A stretch of 64,000 bases of DNA from Candidatus Jordarchaeales archaeon (lineage in GTDB: Archaea; Asgardarchaeota; Jordiarchaeia; Jordiarchaeales; Freyrarchaeaceae): assembly GCA_038889235.1 (NCBI GenBank), contig JAWAHN010000003.1:319673-383672 (forward strand), given 5' to 3'. Of the stretch, positions 1-9,286 are shown one piece after another. The notes under the pieces are model-generated. The model saw only the letters and a program-made list of their open reading frames with translations. It was not told the DNA's origin and ran no database searches. How positions within the stretch are numbered: position 1 is the first letter of the stretch; every line of letters starts with the position of its first letter. The position numbers and the translations under genes were made by a program.

Positions 1-2
1 TG

Positions 3-164
3 GCCTATGCACATGCTTTGAAAACCAAAGCGTACTTCATGACCCTCGACGAAACGCTCAAAAAGTTCCTAGCGGAAAAAGGATACCCGACAAGCATCAT
101 AATAAACCATAAAGAGCTGAGAAATGTCTTTAGTAGGAAGGAGAGGGAAAGTGGACCCCCTTAA
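3..164 (+). CDS. C-terminal fragment of a PIN-like protein (cut by window start)
   Basis: The third forward frame is open from the first base to a TAA at 162-164, giving 53 residues that begin outside the window. The segment TKAYFMTLDETLKKFLAEKG resembles the C-terminal strand and last acidic residue of PIN-domain (VapC-type) ribonucleases, where a 'T-x-D-x-x-L' pattern is common. Only the tail is visible, so the family call is an inference. No antitoxin can be checked because the upstream part is missing. Confidence 0.4.
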   Translation, partial: AYAHALKTKAYFMTLDETLKKFLAEKGYPTSIIINHKELRNVFSRKERESGPP

Positions 165-547
165 TGGGGCAACATAATGGATTTCCATACCGGCGTCAGT
201 TTGTGGACGGAGGTTACGGCCACTTATGGCTTCTAAACGTTCTTAAAACGCTGCCAGAATCGGAGCAGACAGCTTTCATTTGCAAGTTAACCTTTTGAGC
301 GTTGCGTCGACTGGGAGCGTTTTCAGTAGCCCTTCAATTCTCGTCGTTTCCCTTTAATATTTTTCATCGCCCCTAATTTCGGAAACCGTTTCTTGTGGAA
401 GCCGGTAGTTGTCCTGATATTTGCGCTTGAGAGTGTTGAATCATGCACCGCTTTTATGCCACCTGTTTTTCGGAATTAAAAATGTGAGGCCTTTTGAGAT
501 CAACACTGCTTCCGGTTTGAGCGTAAAGATTCTGTGGCGCTTGGTGG
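165..547. other. Intergenic, no gene recognised
   Basis: About 380 bases between the left-edge fragment and the convergent rubrerythrin gene. The short open frames here show no recognisable domain and no ribosome binding site. I see no RNA gene. Confidence 0.5.
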
Positions 548-1096
548 TTAATACTTGATGAAGTTTTTTCCTGGTTCGTCGCAGACAGGGCACCTGTAGG
601 GGGGTTCTCCGACGTGTATGTAGCCGCAGACTGGGCACACATATATTTCCTCTGGCTGCATGTCTTCTCCTTTTTCAACGTGTTTCAGCGCGTTTCTGCA
701 GGCGTTGGCATGGCTTTCTCCAACTTGAGCCAACTGCGTGAAGATCACATATGCCCCGGGGTTTCCGCTTTCAATCGCAGTGTTCGCTGCTTCTATGTAC
801 TGCTTGGTTTCGTCTTCGACATTTGCACACACGTTCAGGTTTTCCCTTGTGGTGCCGACGTTAAACCCCACTTCCCCCCTGAGTTTTTCGACGTCTTCTT
901 TTGTGGCGTCCCTTCCGTAGTAGAGGTGGAAGAAAAGATTTAGGTGTATTTTCTCAGCGCGTGAAAGGGCCTTAAACATTCTGGCGACGTTTACGTAACC
1001 TTCGTCTACTGCTTTTTTCTCTGCCCCCGCGTATAGGAGGGCTGCTTTTAGCTCTGTGAGCATACCCTCGAAGATTAAGTCTTCGAGTTTACCCAT
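548..1096 (-). CDS. rbr: Rubrerythrin
   Basis: A cytoplasmic non-haem iron peroxidase that reduces hydrogen peroxide in anaerobes, using electrons passed through its rubredoxin domain. The 182-residue protein has an N-terminal ferritin-like four-helix bundle with the expected acidic/His ligands (ELKAAL, SRAEKIH, QVGESHAN). It ends in a rubredoxin-like knuckle with CPVC G at residues 154-157 and CPVC at 169-172. The short spacing of the two CxxC pairs is typical of rubrerythrin. The start codon lies three bases after the stop of the longin-like gene upstream (1100-2968), so the two are probably co-transcribed. This predicts an oxygen-sensitive, anaerobic lifestyle. Confidence 0.93.
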   Translation of the reverse strand: MGKLEDLIFEGMLTELKAALLYAGAEKKAVDEGYVNVARMFKALSRAEKIHLNLFFHLYYGRDATKEDVEKLRGEVGFNVGTTRENLNVCANVEDETKQYIEAANTAIESGNPGAYVIFTQLAQVGESHANACRNALKHVEKGEDMQPEEIYVCPVCGYIHVGEPPYRCPVCDEPGKNFIKY

Positions 1097-1099
1097 GCT

Positions 1100-2968
1100 T
1101 TATCCTCCACGGCTTACAACTATCTTTTCTGCTATTGACGCTATGAAGGGGGAAGAGGTTTCCTTCAGCTTACTGACTATGCTTTTCGCCGCCTCGACTC
1201 CCTGGCTTGTTCCGCTTAGCATGTAGAACCTGACGGCCTTCAGGAGCTCGATATCGTGTACGATTGGGGTGTCTCTAAAGAGCTCTGCGGCGGATTCTAT
1301 GCCGTAAGCCACCTGCATGAGCAAGTTCTGTTTGACGCGTTCAAACTCCACGAATAGGGCCGTGTTGCCTATGGCGTCAAGCATGTCGACATAGTAGTGG
1401 ACGAAGTGGTATTCGTTGAAGTTCCAGAATTCCTCCATTTCTGGGCTAGCCAGTTCTATCACGAGGTTTGGTACGTCTGAGAGGAAGATGCCCTTTTCGG
1501 CTGCTAGTCTCGATAGGACGGAGAGGAGGCCGGCGAGTGAAACATAGTACATGTCGAGCATCACCCTATGGGTTTTTCCTAACCCTATGAGCCACTCGGT
1601 CTTGCTCCTAGCGTAGTCGTAGTACTTATCAAGCCGTTTATTGACAAACTCGTCTCCTAACTCCAGCAGTAACCTCAATATGAGGTTGAGCGCAAAGTAA
1701 ATGTTCACGGCCTTGTACCTGTTTGGGTAGTAGAGTCCCTTGTCGACCAGCTCGTCTCTGTAGGACTCGAACAGCTCTAGGATTTGCTTTAAGAGTTTGA
1801 CGCCATCGTCTGGTAAAATGCTCTTTTCCAGTAACCCCCACACTAGAATGAACTGTAGGACATGGAAGTATACGTAGACCTCGGGAGACTTTCTCTTATA
1901 GGCTTCGTCGAACTCCCTCTTGAACCTCCCGTAGAGCGAGAAGACCTCGGAGATGTCCTTCGGTCTTTTGGTTAGTATGTCGAGGAGAAACTTTGTTTCA
2001 ATGGTTAACCCATAGAGGTAGCTTGACTTCCCCTTATGCTTTCTTTCGAGGAAGTCTAGGAGCGGGCCGTACGGCAACGGGGTAAGCAAAATGGAGTACA
2101 CATCAACCTTTTCTCCGCTGAGACCCCTGAAAAACTCCATCTGCTTTTTAACGAATAACTCTCTCCTCCTATTATAGGCGCCCAGCACGAGGAAGGATTC
2201 AAGCTCAGCCTTCAGAAACTCCCTAGCCACTTCGTCCTTAATGGATTCTATTACCGTGTTTATTTCGTCAAGCGGTGGCGCCTCAACTTCTGGGTCGAAT
2301 GAGTTTAAGGTTAGCGCCGCCTTAGCGTAAAGTATCTTCGCCAGTTCTCCACTCTCTTTGTCGTCGAAAAGTGAGGGGGCTGCCTCGACGACTCTAGAAA
2401 AGTCCGCTTTGTAGTATGCATCCACAAGTTCTTTAAGTGTTACCCTGCCTGTGAAGAGCTTCCTTATCTTGCCCAGAATTCCCGGCTTGTAAATTTTGGG
2501 CTTCACCTCGGCGAAGCCTAGTTTCATCCCTTTCCTGACATCCAGTCCTGCGAGTAGGACCTCGGCAAGCCTCTTCACGGAAAGAATTGACGGAGGAGAC
2601 CTGAAAACCACCCTTTCCACTTCTCCGATGACGCGCTGTTTGAGTTCGTCGTCAAACTGGATGCGTAAAGGATCAACACCAGTCCTGTCCAGCCGAGTAA
2701 CGGCCTCGTCGCTTATCTCGATAAGCCTGTCATCCCTCACATCGCTTATCATGACAAGGTTAAACTTCCTACCAAATGCGAAATAGAGATGTAGGTTTTC
2801 AAGCTCAACGTGCCTAACTCTCGACTTGAAAACCTCTTCGACAACTCTTCCTATCGCCACCACTACGCCGGAGAAAAGTACCTGATCAGACTCTAGGAGG
2901 ACACGAACAAGCTCCTTGGCAACCAGAGGAGTTCCACCTTCATCTAGCAATAGGTAGCCGAGAATCAT
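1100..2968 (-). CDS. Longin-like domain plus helical-repeat protein, copy 1
   Basis: A 622-residue cytoplasmic protein of unknown function, paralogous to the protein at 20128-22026. Residues 1-100 (from MILGYLLLDEGGTPLV) alternate strands and helices in the pattern of archaeal longin/roadblock-like regulatory domains: an N-terminal 'yLLd..GtPlv' strand, a helix with VVVAIGRVVEEV, then strands ending LVMISDV. The rest is alpha-helical and TPR-like, with a conserved block near residues 225-265 (ILYAKAALTLNSF) also present in the paralog. I moved the start from 3001 to ATG 2968 because GGAGG lies 8 bases before it and the paralog begins at the same residue. Longin domains often bind small GTPases or scaffold complexes; that role here is inferred. 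Confidence 0.8.
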   Translation of the reverse strand: MILGYLLLDEGGTPLVAKELVRVLLESDQVLFSGVVVAIGRVVEEVFKSRVRHVELENLHLYFAFGRKFNLVMISDVRDDRLIEISDEAVTRLDRTGVDPLRIQFDDELKQRVIGEVERVVFRSPPSILSVKRLAEVLLAGLDVRKGMKLGFAEVKPKIYKPGILGKIRKLFTGRVTLKELVDAYYKADFSRVVEAAPSLFDDKESGELAKILYAKAALTLNSFDPEVEAPPLDEINTVIESIKDEVAREFLKAELESFLVLGAYNRRRELFVKKQMEFFRGLSGEKVDVYSILLTPLPYGPLLDFLERKHKGKSSYLYGLTIETKFLLDILTKRPKDISEVFSLYGRFKREFDEAYKRKSPEVYVYFHVLQFILVWGLLEKSILPDDGVKLLKQILELFESYRDELVDKGLYYPNRYKAVNIYFALNLILRLLLELGDEFVNKRLDKYYDYARSKTEWLIGLGKTHRVMLDMYYVSLAGLLSVLSRLAAEKGIFLSDVPNLVIELASPEMEEFWNFNEYHFVHYYVDMLDAIGNTALFVEFERVKQNLLMQVAYGIESAAELFRDTPIVHDIELLKAVRFYMLSGTSQGVEAAKSIVSKLKETSSPFIASIAEKIVVSRGG

Positions 2969-3173
2969 CGCGAAAACCTCCGGCGAAAGCAGAAACCACA
3001 TTAACCACTCTTCTATTTAACTTTTCTCTCACACTTTTTGAGAGAGCTGAAACCTAGATTCAGAAAGCTCCCTGAAAGTGACTGGAAACAAGTTTGTGAG
3101 CGTTTTCCTATTTAGGGCAGCGGCGCCGAGCAATGGGGTTTTTCGGTGAAAAGTGTTCGCGGCACTAATGCGC

Positions 3174-4859
3174 TTAGCCTGCCTTCTTCATCTTCTCTAT
3201 TTCTCTTTCCCTCAGAATTCTTCTTAGGAGTTTTCCTGCGGGCGTCCTTGGGAGACTGTCCACGAACTCGACTTCCCTTATCCTCTTGTAGCCCGATATT
3301 CTTTCCTTCACCCACTCTATGATTTCCTCAGCACTTACTTTTCCTTTGTATTCCGGTTTTAGGACGATGAAGGCTTTCGGTATCTCTCCCGCCTCAGGGT
3401 CAGGCTTGCCTATGACCGCGACGTCGAGAACTGCTTCATGCCTCAAGATGAGGGATTCAAGCTCAAAAGGCGCCACGGTGTATCCCTTATACTTTATGAC
3501 CTCCTTGATCCTGTCCTGGAACACGAAGAACCCTTCCTCGTCTATGTAGCCTATGTCCCCCGTTCTAAAGAAGCGCTTCCCTGTTTTCGGGTCAACCCAC
3601 CACGCCCTAGCATCCTCCTCCGGCCTCTTCCAGTAGCCCTTAAAAACGTTTGGCCCCGAGATCACGACCTCGCCACTCTTGTTGACGTCCTCTATCTCTT
3701 CGCCTGTCTCTATGTCCACTATTTTTAGTTCTACGTCGGGTAAGGGTATTCCCTGCCTCTCTGTCCTGTCAAGCCTTGCATTTGGATTAGTCGTGCACAT
3801 GGGGCTTGCCTCGGTCATCCCCCAAACCTGGTTGTGGAGCAGATTTGGATTGTTGCACTTTTTGGCAGCCACCTCTCTCATCCTGTCTATTAGAGCCCTA
3901 GCTATCGGCCACGCTCCAGTAGCGAAACATTTCAAGTACCTCCAGTCGTATCTTTTATCAGTGTTTTCAAGGTACATTACGAGCAGCGCGTAGGCTGGCG
4001 GAACAGCCCAAGAAATGGTCGCCTGATACTTCTCTATGTTCTCTGCAAGCTTCTCCAGGTCGAACCTGCCCATTATGACGTAGGTGCCGCCGACGCCAAG
4101 CAGAATGTTGAAGAAGCCGAACTCAGCCATGTGGAACATGGGCATGCTCCCCACATGGGTATCCATGTGGCTGATCCCAAGCGCTGTAGCCAGCTGAATA
4201 GCGTTCACGACAAGGTTATAATGTGTGAGCATTGCCCCCTTCGGCGGCCCAGTTGTCCCGCCAGTGTAACATATCGTGGCTACATCTTCCACCGGGTCGA
4301 TACTAACAGATACGGGTTTTGCCTCCCCGCCTTCAATAAGCTCCTTGAGCCTGTACGTCCCCTCAACGTTGCCCCCAGTCACGATAACCCTCTCAACCTG
4401 CACTCTACTTCTAACATTCTGGAATACCGGGTAGAGGTCGCTATGAATGACAAGGGTTGAAGCCTCTGCGTCACTCATAACTTGCTCGAGCTCGTACTCC
4501 CGATACATAGGGTTGATCGGAACCTGTATCGCTCCAAGCTTCCAGTTCGCATACGTGACTAAAACGTAGTCGGGGGAGTTTGGAAGCATAACGCCAACCC
4601 TACTTCCCTTACGAACCCCAACACGAAGCAAAGAGTTGGCAAGCCTATTAGTTAGCTCACCCAACATGTTGAACGTCATCACTTCAGGTGAATCAAACGT
4701 AAACCTCGGCTCAGCATATATCAAGGCAGTCTTCTCACCATACTTTCTGACGGCGTTATCCAAGTACTCCCCCAGAGAAATTTTTGGATAATAGAGCGAG
4801 GGAAAACCAATTCTATAAGAAAGCTTCCTAACATCCACCAAACCAACCACCCAAGCCAC
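3174..4859 (-). CDS. Acyl-CoA synthetase (AMP-forming), long/medium-chain type
   Basis: An adenylate-forming enzyme of the ANL superfamily that activates a carboxylic acid to acyl-AMP and then acyl-CoA. The 561-residue protein has the P-loop-like motif YTGGTTGPPKG at residues 198-208, the A5 motif (GMTEASP), the A8 hinge after TGD and GFFVFQDRIKEV, and the catalytic lysine in PRTPAGKLLRR near the C-terminus. Length and motifs are normal for the family. The substrate cannot be read from sequence; fatty or aromatic acids are possible. It lies alone between the longin-like gene and a long intergenic region. Confidence 0.92.
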   Translation of the reverse strand: MAWVVGLVDVRKLSYRIGFPSLYYPKISLGEYLDNAVRKYGEKTALIYAEPRFTFDSPEVMTFNMLGELTNRLANSLLRVGVRKGSRVGVMLPNSPDYVLVTYANWKLGAIQVPINPMYREYELEQVMSDAEASTLVIHSDLYPVFQNVRSRVQVERVIVTGGNVEGTYRLKELIEGGEAKPVSVSIDPVEDVATICYTGGTTGPPKGAMLTHYNLVVNAIQLATALGISHMDTHVGSMPMFHMAEFGFFNILLGVGGTYVIMGRFDLEKLAENIEKYQATISWAVPPAYALLVMYLENTDKRYDWRYLKCFATGAWPIARALIDRMREVAAKKCNNPNLLHNQVWGMTEASPMCTTNPNARLDRTERQGIPLPDVELKIVDIETGEEIEDVNKSGEVVISGPNVFKGYWKRPEEDARAWWVDPKTGKRFFRTGDIGYIDEEGFFVFQDRIKEVIKYKGYTVAPFELESLILRHEAVLDVAVIGKPDPEAGEIPKAFIVLKPEYKGKVSAEEIIEWVKERISGYKRIREVEFVDSLPRTPAGKLLRRILREREIEKMKKAG

Positions 4860-6023
4860 CGCTACACAACTACTTTAAGCTTTAAAGTATTTAAAAAATA
4901 TAGATTTTTTAAACGCAAGGCAATAACGTAACCGTATTAAAAACTACACCTTAAAAATCCAAGGGAGCCTTTAACGAAGACGCCTGAGGAAGGATATCAT
5001 AAAGGAGGACTGCGTGAGTTTTAAGCGGGAAAAACAACCTAATGTGGAAAATCGGACCCGGTATGTTTCAATAGGTAAATTTCTCCCTTCTAACACATTT
5101 AGAAATTTTCCTTGTCCATGGATGCTGGGATCGCGCCGGCCGTCTAACTCCACTTTAAAATGCAACGCGTCTATGGCTATGCCTTATAGGGCACGGAGAC
5201 GGTGTGCTGACGCAAAAATTCCTGTTGCAGTCAACCAGCATCTCTGGGTGAATAACTAGGTCAGGAAGTTCTCGCCTCACCAGCCACATCGACCCTGACC
5301 CTCCTTGCCAGGGTTCCGCAAACTCCCCAGCAAACGACGCTAGGCTCAAGAAGGATAAATCGACATTTGGCGTCTGAAAGCCTCTAAAAGAAGCGCCGGG
5401 AGATAAGTTTACAGCGTATCCTTCAACTTTGACAGAACCTAAGCATTAATTGCCAAGATGCAATTTTCCAAAGGAAAAATATTCTCGCTTTCTTTAAGGT
5501 CGTAGGGACAACGAACCCACAACAAGTGCTCATCCAGCAAAAGTTAAGGCATCCAGACTGACAATTACCACCGCACCTCCAAACACCCATCAAACTACTA
5601 GAAGGTTACACGTGCAACAATAATGCTGGTGCCTTCCAAAACATCATACACGGAAACAAGAAGCCAACAAAACGCATGACACCGATTTTTCGAGAACTTC
5701 CTTCAAACCCGGAGTAATAACAACCACAAGTCTAACGAGCAATACTTTCAGACTCATTGAATCTAGAACTAGCTCTTTTCAACGTGAAATACATCCAGAA
5801 ATCTTTGGCAATAGTCCGGCAAGCGATCCGCAAACCAGTCCAGAAGTGCTTTTACTTGAATGGTTGATGCGCGCTTCTCATGGAAACCTCTTATAGGAGG
5901 CTGGATCGGCCCTTTGGAGGGCGCCCATTACGGTCTCCTTTCAAGCCTGGCGAAGCCGTGTGCTGAAAACAGGCTTACGCGAAAACAGTTAATTTATATT
6001 TTCACCTACTCATATTAAATTAC
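4860..6023. other. Long intergenic region, no gene recognised
   Basis: Over 1.1 kb without a convincing gene. Several 60-80 residue open frames occur on both strands, but none shows a family pattern or a good ribosome binding site. The GC-rich stretch at about 5870-5985 contains short self-complementary pieces but matches no RNA family I know. It may be residue of decayed genes. Confidence 0.4.
5993..6002 (+). promoter_or_regulatory. TATA-like promoter element for the 6024 gene
   Basis: An AT-rich TTTATATTTT sits 22 bases before ATG 6024 in a GC-richer context. Archaeal TATA boxes lie about 25 bases before the transcript start, so this would give a nearly leaderless mRNA, consistent with the absence of a Shine-Dalgarno sequence there. 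Confidence 0.5.
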
Positions 6024-7277
6024 ATGAAGGGTGATCTCGGATATATTGTTGAAGTTTTGGATGAAGCTTATGAGCGCTTGAAAGGTTCTTATTTGGAGTC
6101 ATCTGTTCTCGGCCCTGCTAGGATTTACTCTGCCAGGAACGAGGTTGATAGGGAATTTTGGGTGTTGTTTTGTGCATTAGTGGATTTTCAAGTGCCTGTG
6201 ATGAGTGTCTTGAAACCTATGTTGATGGGGCTTATTGAGTTCATGGAAAAGGAGAGGTTAAGGTTCATCGAGCTTATTCATGATGATGAATCGGCTAGAA
6301 GGGTGCTCAGCGAATTTAGCTGGGTTAGTGGTGGGGGCACCAGGAATATAGGTTTCAAGCACAGGTTTGTCAAAATTGACGACATAATCTCTCTTTTCAG
6401 AGTTTTTAGGAAGATCATTGAAGAGAAAGGCTCGCTTGGCTCCTTTGTAAAAGAAGTTTACGAGAAATCATTGAGCAGAGAAGAGCCTGTCGAGGGAGTT
6501 GTCTTCGGACTTGTAAAACTACTCAGCGGTTATGGTGGTAGGCCACCGCTAGTCCCCGTTGAGTGCACGTCTGCCCTTAAACGCTTAAACCTTTTTATGA
6601 GGTGGATGGTTAGACCTTACCCCGACCTTAACCTGTGGAACTTCATCGATAAAAGACACCTTCTCGTTTCCCTAGATGACGGCTTGAGGAGGGTGTTGTC
6701 GAGGGCTTTCTCGGTTAACGTTAGGCCCAACTGGCGTGGCGTCATCGACGCGACAAGGTTCCTAAGAAAGTTAAACCCGGACGACCCAGTGAAGTATGAT
6801 TACCTGCTCTCCAGAGTCTCAATAATGGGGTACTGCGCTAAGGAGCTGGAGAAGTCAAGGTGCTACCTTTGCCCACTTGTGAACCTCTGCGAAGCGTCAA
6901 GGTTCAAGCCTGAGCCACACCACGTTCCCCTAAAGGGGAAAGAGCGGGAGATATTCGAAAAATTTCTTTCTGTTTACGGGGAAGAGTTCGACTCAGTTAC
7001 AACGGAGTACCCATTGGAAGGTTATAGAGCTGACGCGGTTTTACACAGGAGGAGCTGCGAAACTTGGATTGTAGAGGTTGAGGAGAAGCTTAATTATAAC
7101 GCGATAGGGCAAGTGGTGACGTACCGCTACTTATTTTTTAAGACCCGTGGAGTGAAAGCTAAGCCAGTGATAGTGTGTTTGAGGAGCGACAAGAGACTGA
7201 GGGAAGCCTGTGAGGTGGAACAAGGAGTGGAGGTGGTCGAGGTGGGGGTTGAGCAGCATGGCTTTCGCATTGTTTAG
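6024..7277 (+). CDS. DUF2400/EndoIII-like HhH protein fused to a PD-(D/E)xK-like nuclease domain
   Basis: A 417-residue protein with three parts. Residues about 1-270 match the TIGR02757/DUF2400 family, related to helix-hairpin-helix DNA glycosylases, including LNLFMRWMVRP (188-198) and NPDDPVKYD (251-259). Cysteines 271, 280, 283 and 289 (C-x8-C-x2-C-x5-C) resemble the 4Fe-4S loop of endonuclease III. Residues about 320-395 resemble a restriction-endonuclease fold: D337, then WIVEVEEKLN (348-357), then a conserved AIGQVVTYRYLF (360-371). The usual catalytic E-x-K position reads E-V-E, so nuclease activity is uncertain. A DNA repair or defence role is inferred from the folds and from the Csx1 gene 139 bases downstream. 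Confidence 0.75.
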   Translation: MKGDLGYIVEVLDEAYERLKGSYLESSVLGPARIYSARNEVDREFWVLFCALVDFQVPVMSVLKPMLMGLIEFMEKERLRFIELIHDDESARRVLSEFSWVSGGGTRNIGFKHRFVKIDDIISLFRVFRKIIEEKGSLGSFVKEVYEKSLSREEPVEGVVFGLVKLLSGYGGRPPLVPVECTSALKRLNLFMRWMVRPYPDLNLWNFIDKRHLLVSLDDGLRRVLSRAFSVNVRPNWRGVIDATRFLRKLNPDDPVKYDYLLSRVSIMGYCAKELEKSRCYLCPLVNLCEASRFKPEPHHVPLKGKEREIFEKFLSVYGEEFDSVTTEYPLEGYRADAVLHRRSCETWIVEVEEKLNYNAIGQVVTYRYLFFKTRGVKAKPVIVCLRSDKRLREACEVEQGVEVVEVGVEQHGFRIV

Positions 7278-7416
7278 GTTTAGCTTGAATTTTTAGCGTT
7301 TTTCCAGGCGAGTTACGCCTGTTTTGCTTGTTGAGCGCTGTTTTTCTCGTTTTGGTAATTCTAAGTGAAATTTTTATTTTTACTTTGTTCCTTATTCTTG
7401 GTTGGGGGGTATTGTC

Positions 7417-8679
7417 GTGATAGTTCAAGTTTCTGGTGACCCGGATAGGTATAGTAGTGTGAGGTATGTGTTGGGGGATCGTTTTGAGGAGGCTTGTTAT
7501 AGTTCTGAGGCTTTGAGGAGGTTTTTGGGTGACGATGTTTTGCTCTTAGTTCCAGAAAGCCTGGCGGCTAATATTGATGATTTTAGGGAAAAGGTCAGGA
7601 AGAAGGGGTTGAACGAGTTTAAGTTGCACGTGATTCCGGCTGTGGGGGAGTATCTTGTCGATGGTTCTAGGAAGAGGTTTTTGACGAATTTCGATGATGT
7701 TGCCGTCGCAATTTTTCTTCACTTTTTGATGGAAAAACCTGATAGACTTATTGTGGATATATCGACTGGACACAACGTATATACTGTTGCCATGGTTGAG
7801 GCGGCTAGGGGTTATGCCACTTACAGGAAGCTGGAGGACATATTGCAGGGTTCAGAGGGCGAGCCAGAGTTCAACGTGGAGATTGCGTCGTCTCCTCCAA
7901 TAATGAAGGATGTTTCAGAAGTTGGCATTGAGTTGCATCCTTTGTCCGTGAAGGCTTTCTTTTCGCTCCCTGTAGCTGACCCCGACAAGCTACTTGGTAA
8001 AGGTGCTGGCAATGAACTCAAGAAAGTGGCTGGGGAGATAGGTAAGAAGTATACTGACCTCAAGAAGGGTTTTAGGAGCTTGTATGATGAGCTTCAAGTG
8101 GCTTTCAACGCTGTGAGGTACAATGTTCCACTCGCCTTTTACACTCCTGAGGTTCTGGTGCTGAACCTGGACGCAGATGAAGTTGAGGTGGGTATGATTG
8201 AGTTTGTGAAGGAGCTTTTGAAGCCGCTCGACGAAAACGAGGTCGTGAAAAGAATCCCCTTAAGCTTTAGGGCAATTTTAAACGTTTTTTACGCGATAGC
8301 GCTCTACAGGGGGTTCCAAAAGTTTATGAGAAGTCTCAGTGAGCCGAGCATCGAGGAGATCCGTAGAGTGTTCCTGCAACTGTACAAGAAGGAGAGCGTC
8401 GGAGCAGCGGTTAACGAGTACTTCCTGGACAACGAGCTACGCAAGATAGAGGAGCTAAAGGAGAAGATAAGTGGGAAGGTGCGCCTTCTAGACCTCTATA
8501 GTGCCGGATGCACAGCGGAGGGAGTGCTTAGCGGCAGCTCGGATATTAAGAGGAACTTTTTCGCCCACAGTGGATTGCTAAAGGAGTGTACTGAGGTTGA
8601 ACTTAAAAACGGCAAGATATACTTGAGCTGGACGAAGGATAGAGTTGGAGAGATAAAGAAGTGGCTGAAGAAACCGTAG
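7417..8679 (+). CDS. csx1: Orphan CARF-HEPN ribonuclease, Csx1 / MJ1666 type
   Basis: A probable cyclic-oligoadenylate-activated RNase of type III CRISPR immunity. In the 420-residue protein the N-terminal CARF domain begins IVQVSGDPDRYSSVRY and carries the Csx1-type ligand-site strand DISTGHNVYTV. The C-terminal HEPN domain has the catalytic R-x4-H motif as RNFFAH (R379, H384). I prefer GTG 7417 because GGGGGG lies 7 bases before it and the first CARF strand starts there; TTG 7402 is the alternative. No cas operon, cOA-producing Cas10 or repeat array is visible, so the activator must come from elsewhere, or the protein works in another defence context. Confidence 0.82.
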   Translation: MIVQVSGDPDRYSSVRYVLGDRFEEACYSSEALRRFLGDDVLLLVPESLAANIDDFREKVRKKGLNEFKLHVIPAVGEYLVDGSRKRFLTNFDDVAVAIFLHFLMEKPDRLIVDISTGHNVYTVAMVEAARGYATYRKLEDILQGSEGEPEFNVEIASSPPIMKDVSEVGIELHPLSVKAFFSLPVADPDKLLGKGAGNELKKVAGEIGKKYTDLKKGFRSLYDELQVAFNAVRYNVPLAFYTPEVLVLNLDADEVEVGMIEFVKELLKPLDENEVVKRIPLSFRAILNVFYAIALYRGFQKFMRSLSEPSIEEIRRVFLQLYKKESVGAAVNEYFLDNELRKIEELKEKISGKVRLLDLYSAGCTAEGVLSGSSDIKRNFFAHSGLLKECTEVELKNGKIYLSWTKDRVGEIKKWLKKP

Positions 8680-8829
8680 GTTGGTTTGTAAAGCTAAGGC
8701 TGGCGATGACTAAACATGAGGCTTGTGGTTGGCGAAGTGGGCCTTAGTTGAAATCCCACGAGCTCTGGTGGAAGATGGTTTCCTCCTGAGGGACGCCGAT
8801 GCGTGTTTAAGAGGGACATTTAAAAAAGG

Positions 8830-9022
8830 GTTTCCGTTCCCCCTCCTCAGGTACAGCTTTATGTTTCGTTTCGATGCCAGCTTTTTCAGTTTCCTATCAA
8901 AGGTTGCCGGGGGTAGCTTGCCTAAGGAGGCGGTATTAAAGGATCGATGCATCGTTGAAGTGTGATGTGGGAGGCCCACGGTGTGCTTCGCCTCGTCATG
9001 AAGGTCGAGGTCTTCAAAGATG
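8830..9022 (-). pseudogene. Remnant of a PIN-domain (VapC-like) toxin
   Basis: Directly downstream of the dead AbrB-like gene, one reverse frame reads FEDLDLHDEAKHTV and then ATFDRKLKKLASKRNIKLYL. This fits the second half of PIN proteins, where an acidic-His helix is followed by 'TfDrkLkklA'. The N-terminal half with the first catalytic Asp is missing. The position next to an antitoxin remnant supports the call, but similarity by eye is weak. Confidence 0.35.
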
Positions 9023-9286
9023 TCATATTGGGATGCTTGCGACTATTACCACGCGCATCCGCTCATTCCCTTCCTCTACCGACCGCTCTATTTCTTCAGG
9101 ACTTAGCTTCCTTCTGAGCCTTAGCGTCCTCCTTTTCTCGTTCAGCTTCCTTATCAAGATCCCGTCCACCTCGACCTCGAGCATTCCACCCTCTTTTATC
9201 TCGAGGGATTTCGTGACGGAAGCCGGAACCGCAATCTAATAGTTGCAAGCAACCTTCGTCACCAGCACAATATTTACTTCCCTCAC
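9023..9286 (-). pseudogene. AbrB/SpoVT-type antitoxin gene with an in-frame stop
   Basis: From GTG 9284-9286 the frame reads VNIVLVTKVACNY, then a TAG stop at 9236-9238, then IAVPASVTKSLEIKEGGML and a basic tail to TGA 9023-9025. Without the stop this is a complete swapped-hairpin AbrB domain of the VapB class. The stop falls where a Gln (CAG) is usual, so one C-to-T change explains it. It was probably a VapB partner of the PIN remnant downstream. No other lesion is visible in it, so it is recent decay. Confidence 0.6.

Noticed and set aside
5155-5349. Reverse 64-residue open frame with PDLVIHPEMLVDCNR
   Set aside because: No family pattern, no ribosome binding site, and stops directly around it.
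5870-5985. GC-rich segment before 6024 considered as SRP or RNase P RNA
   Set aside because: Lacks the conserved core elements of either RNA and is too short.
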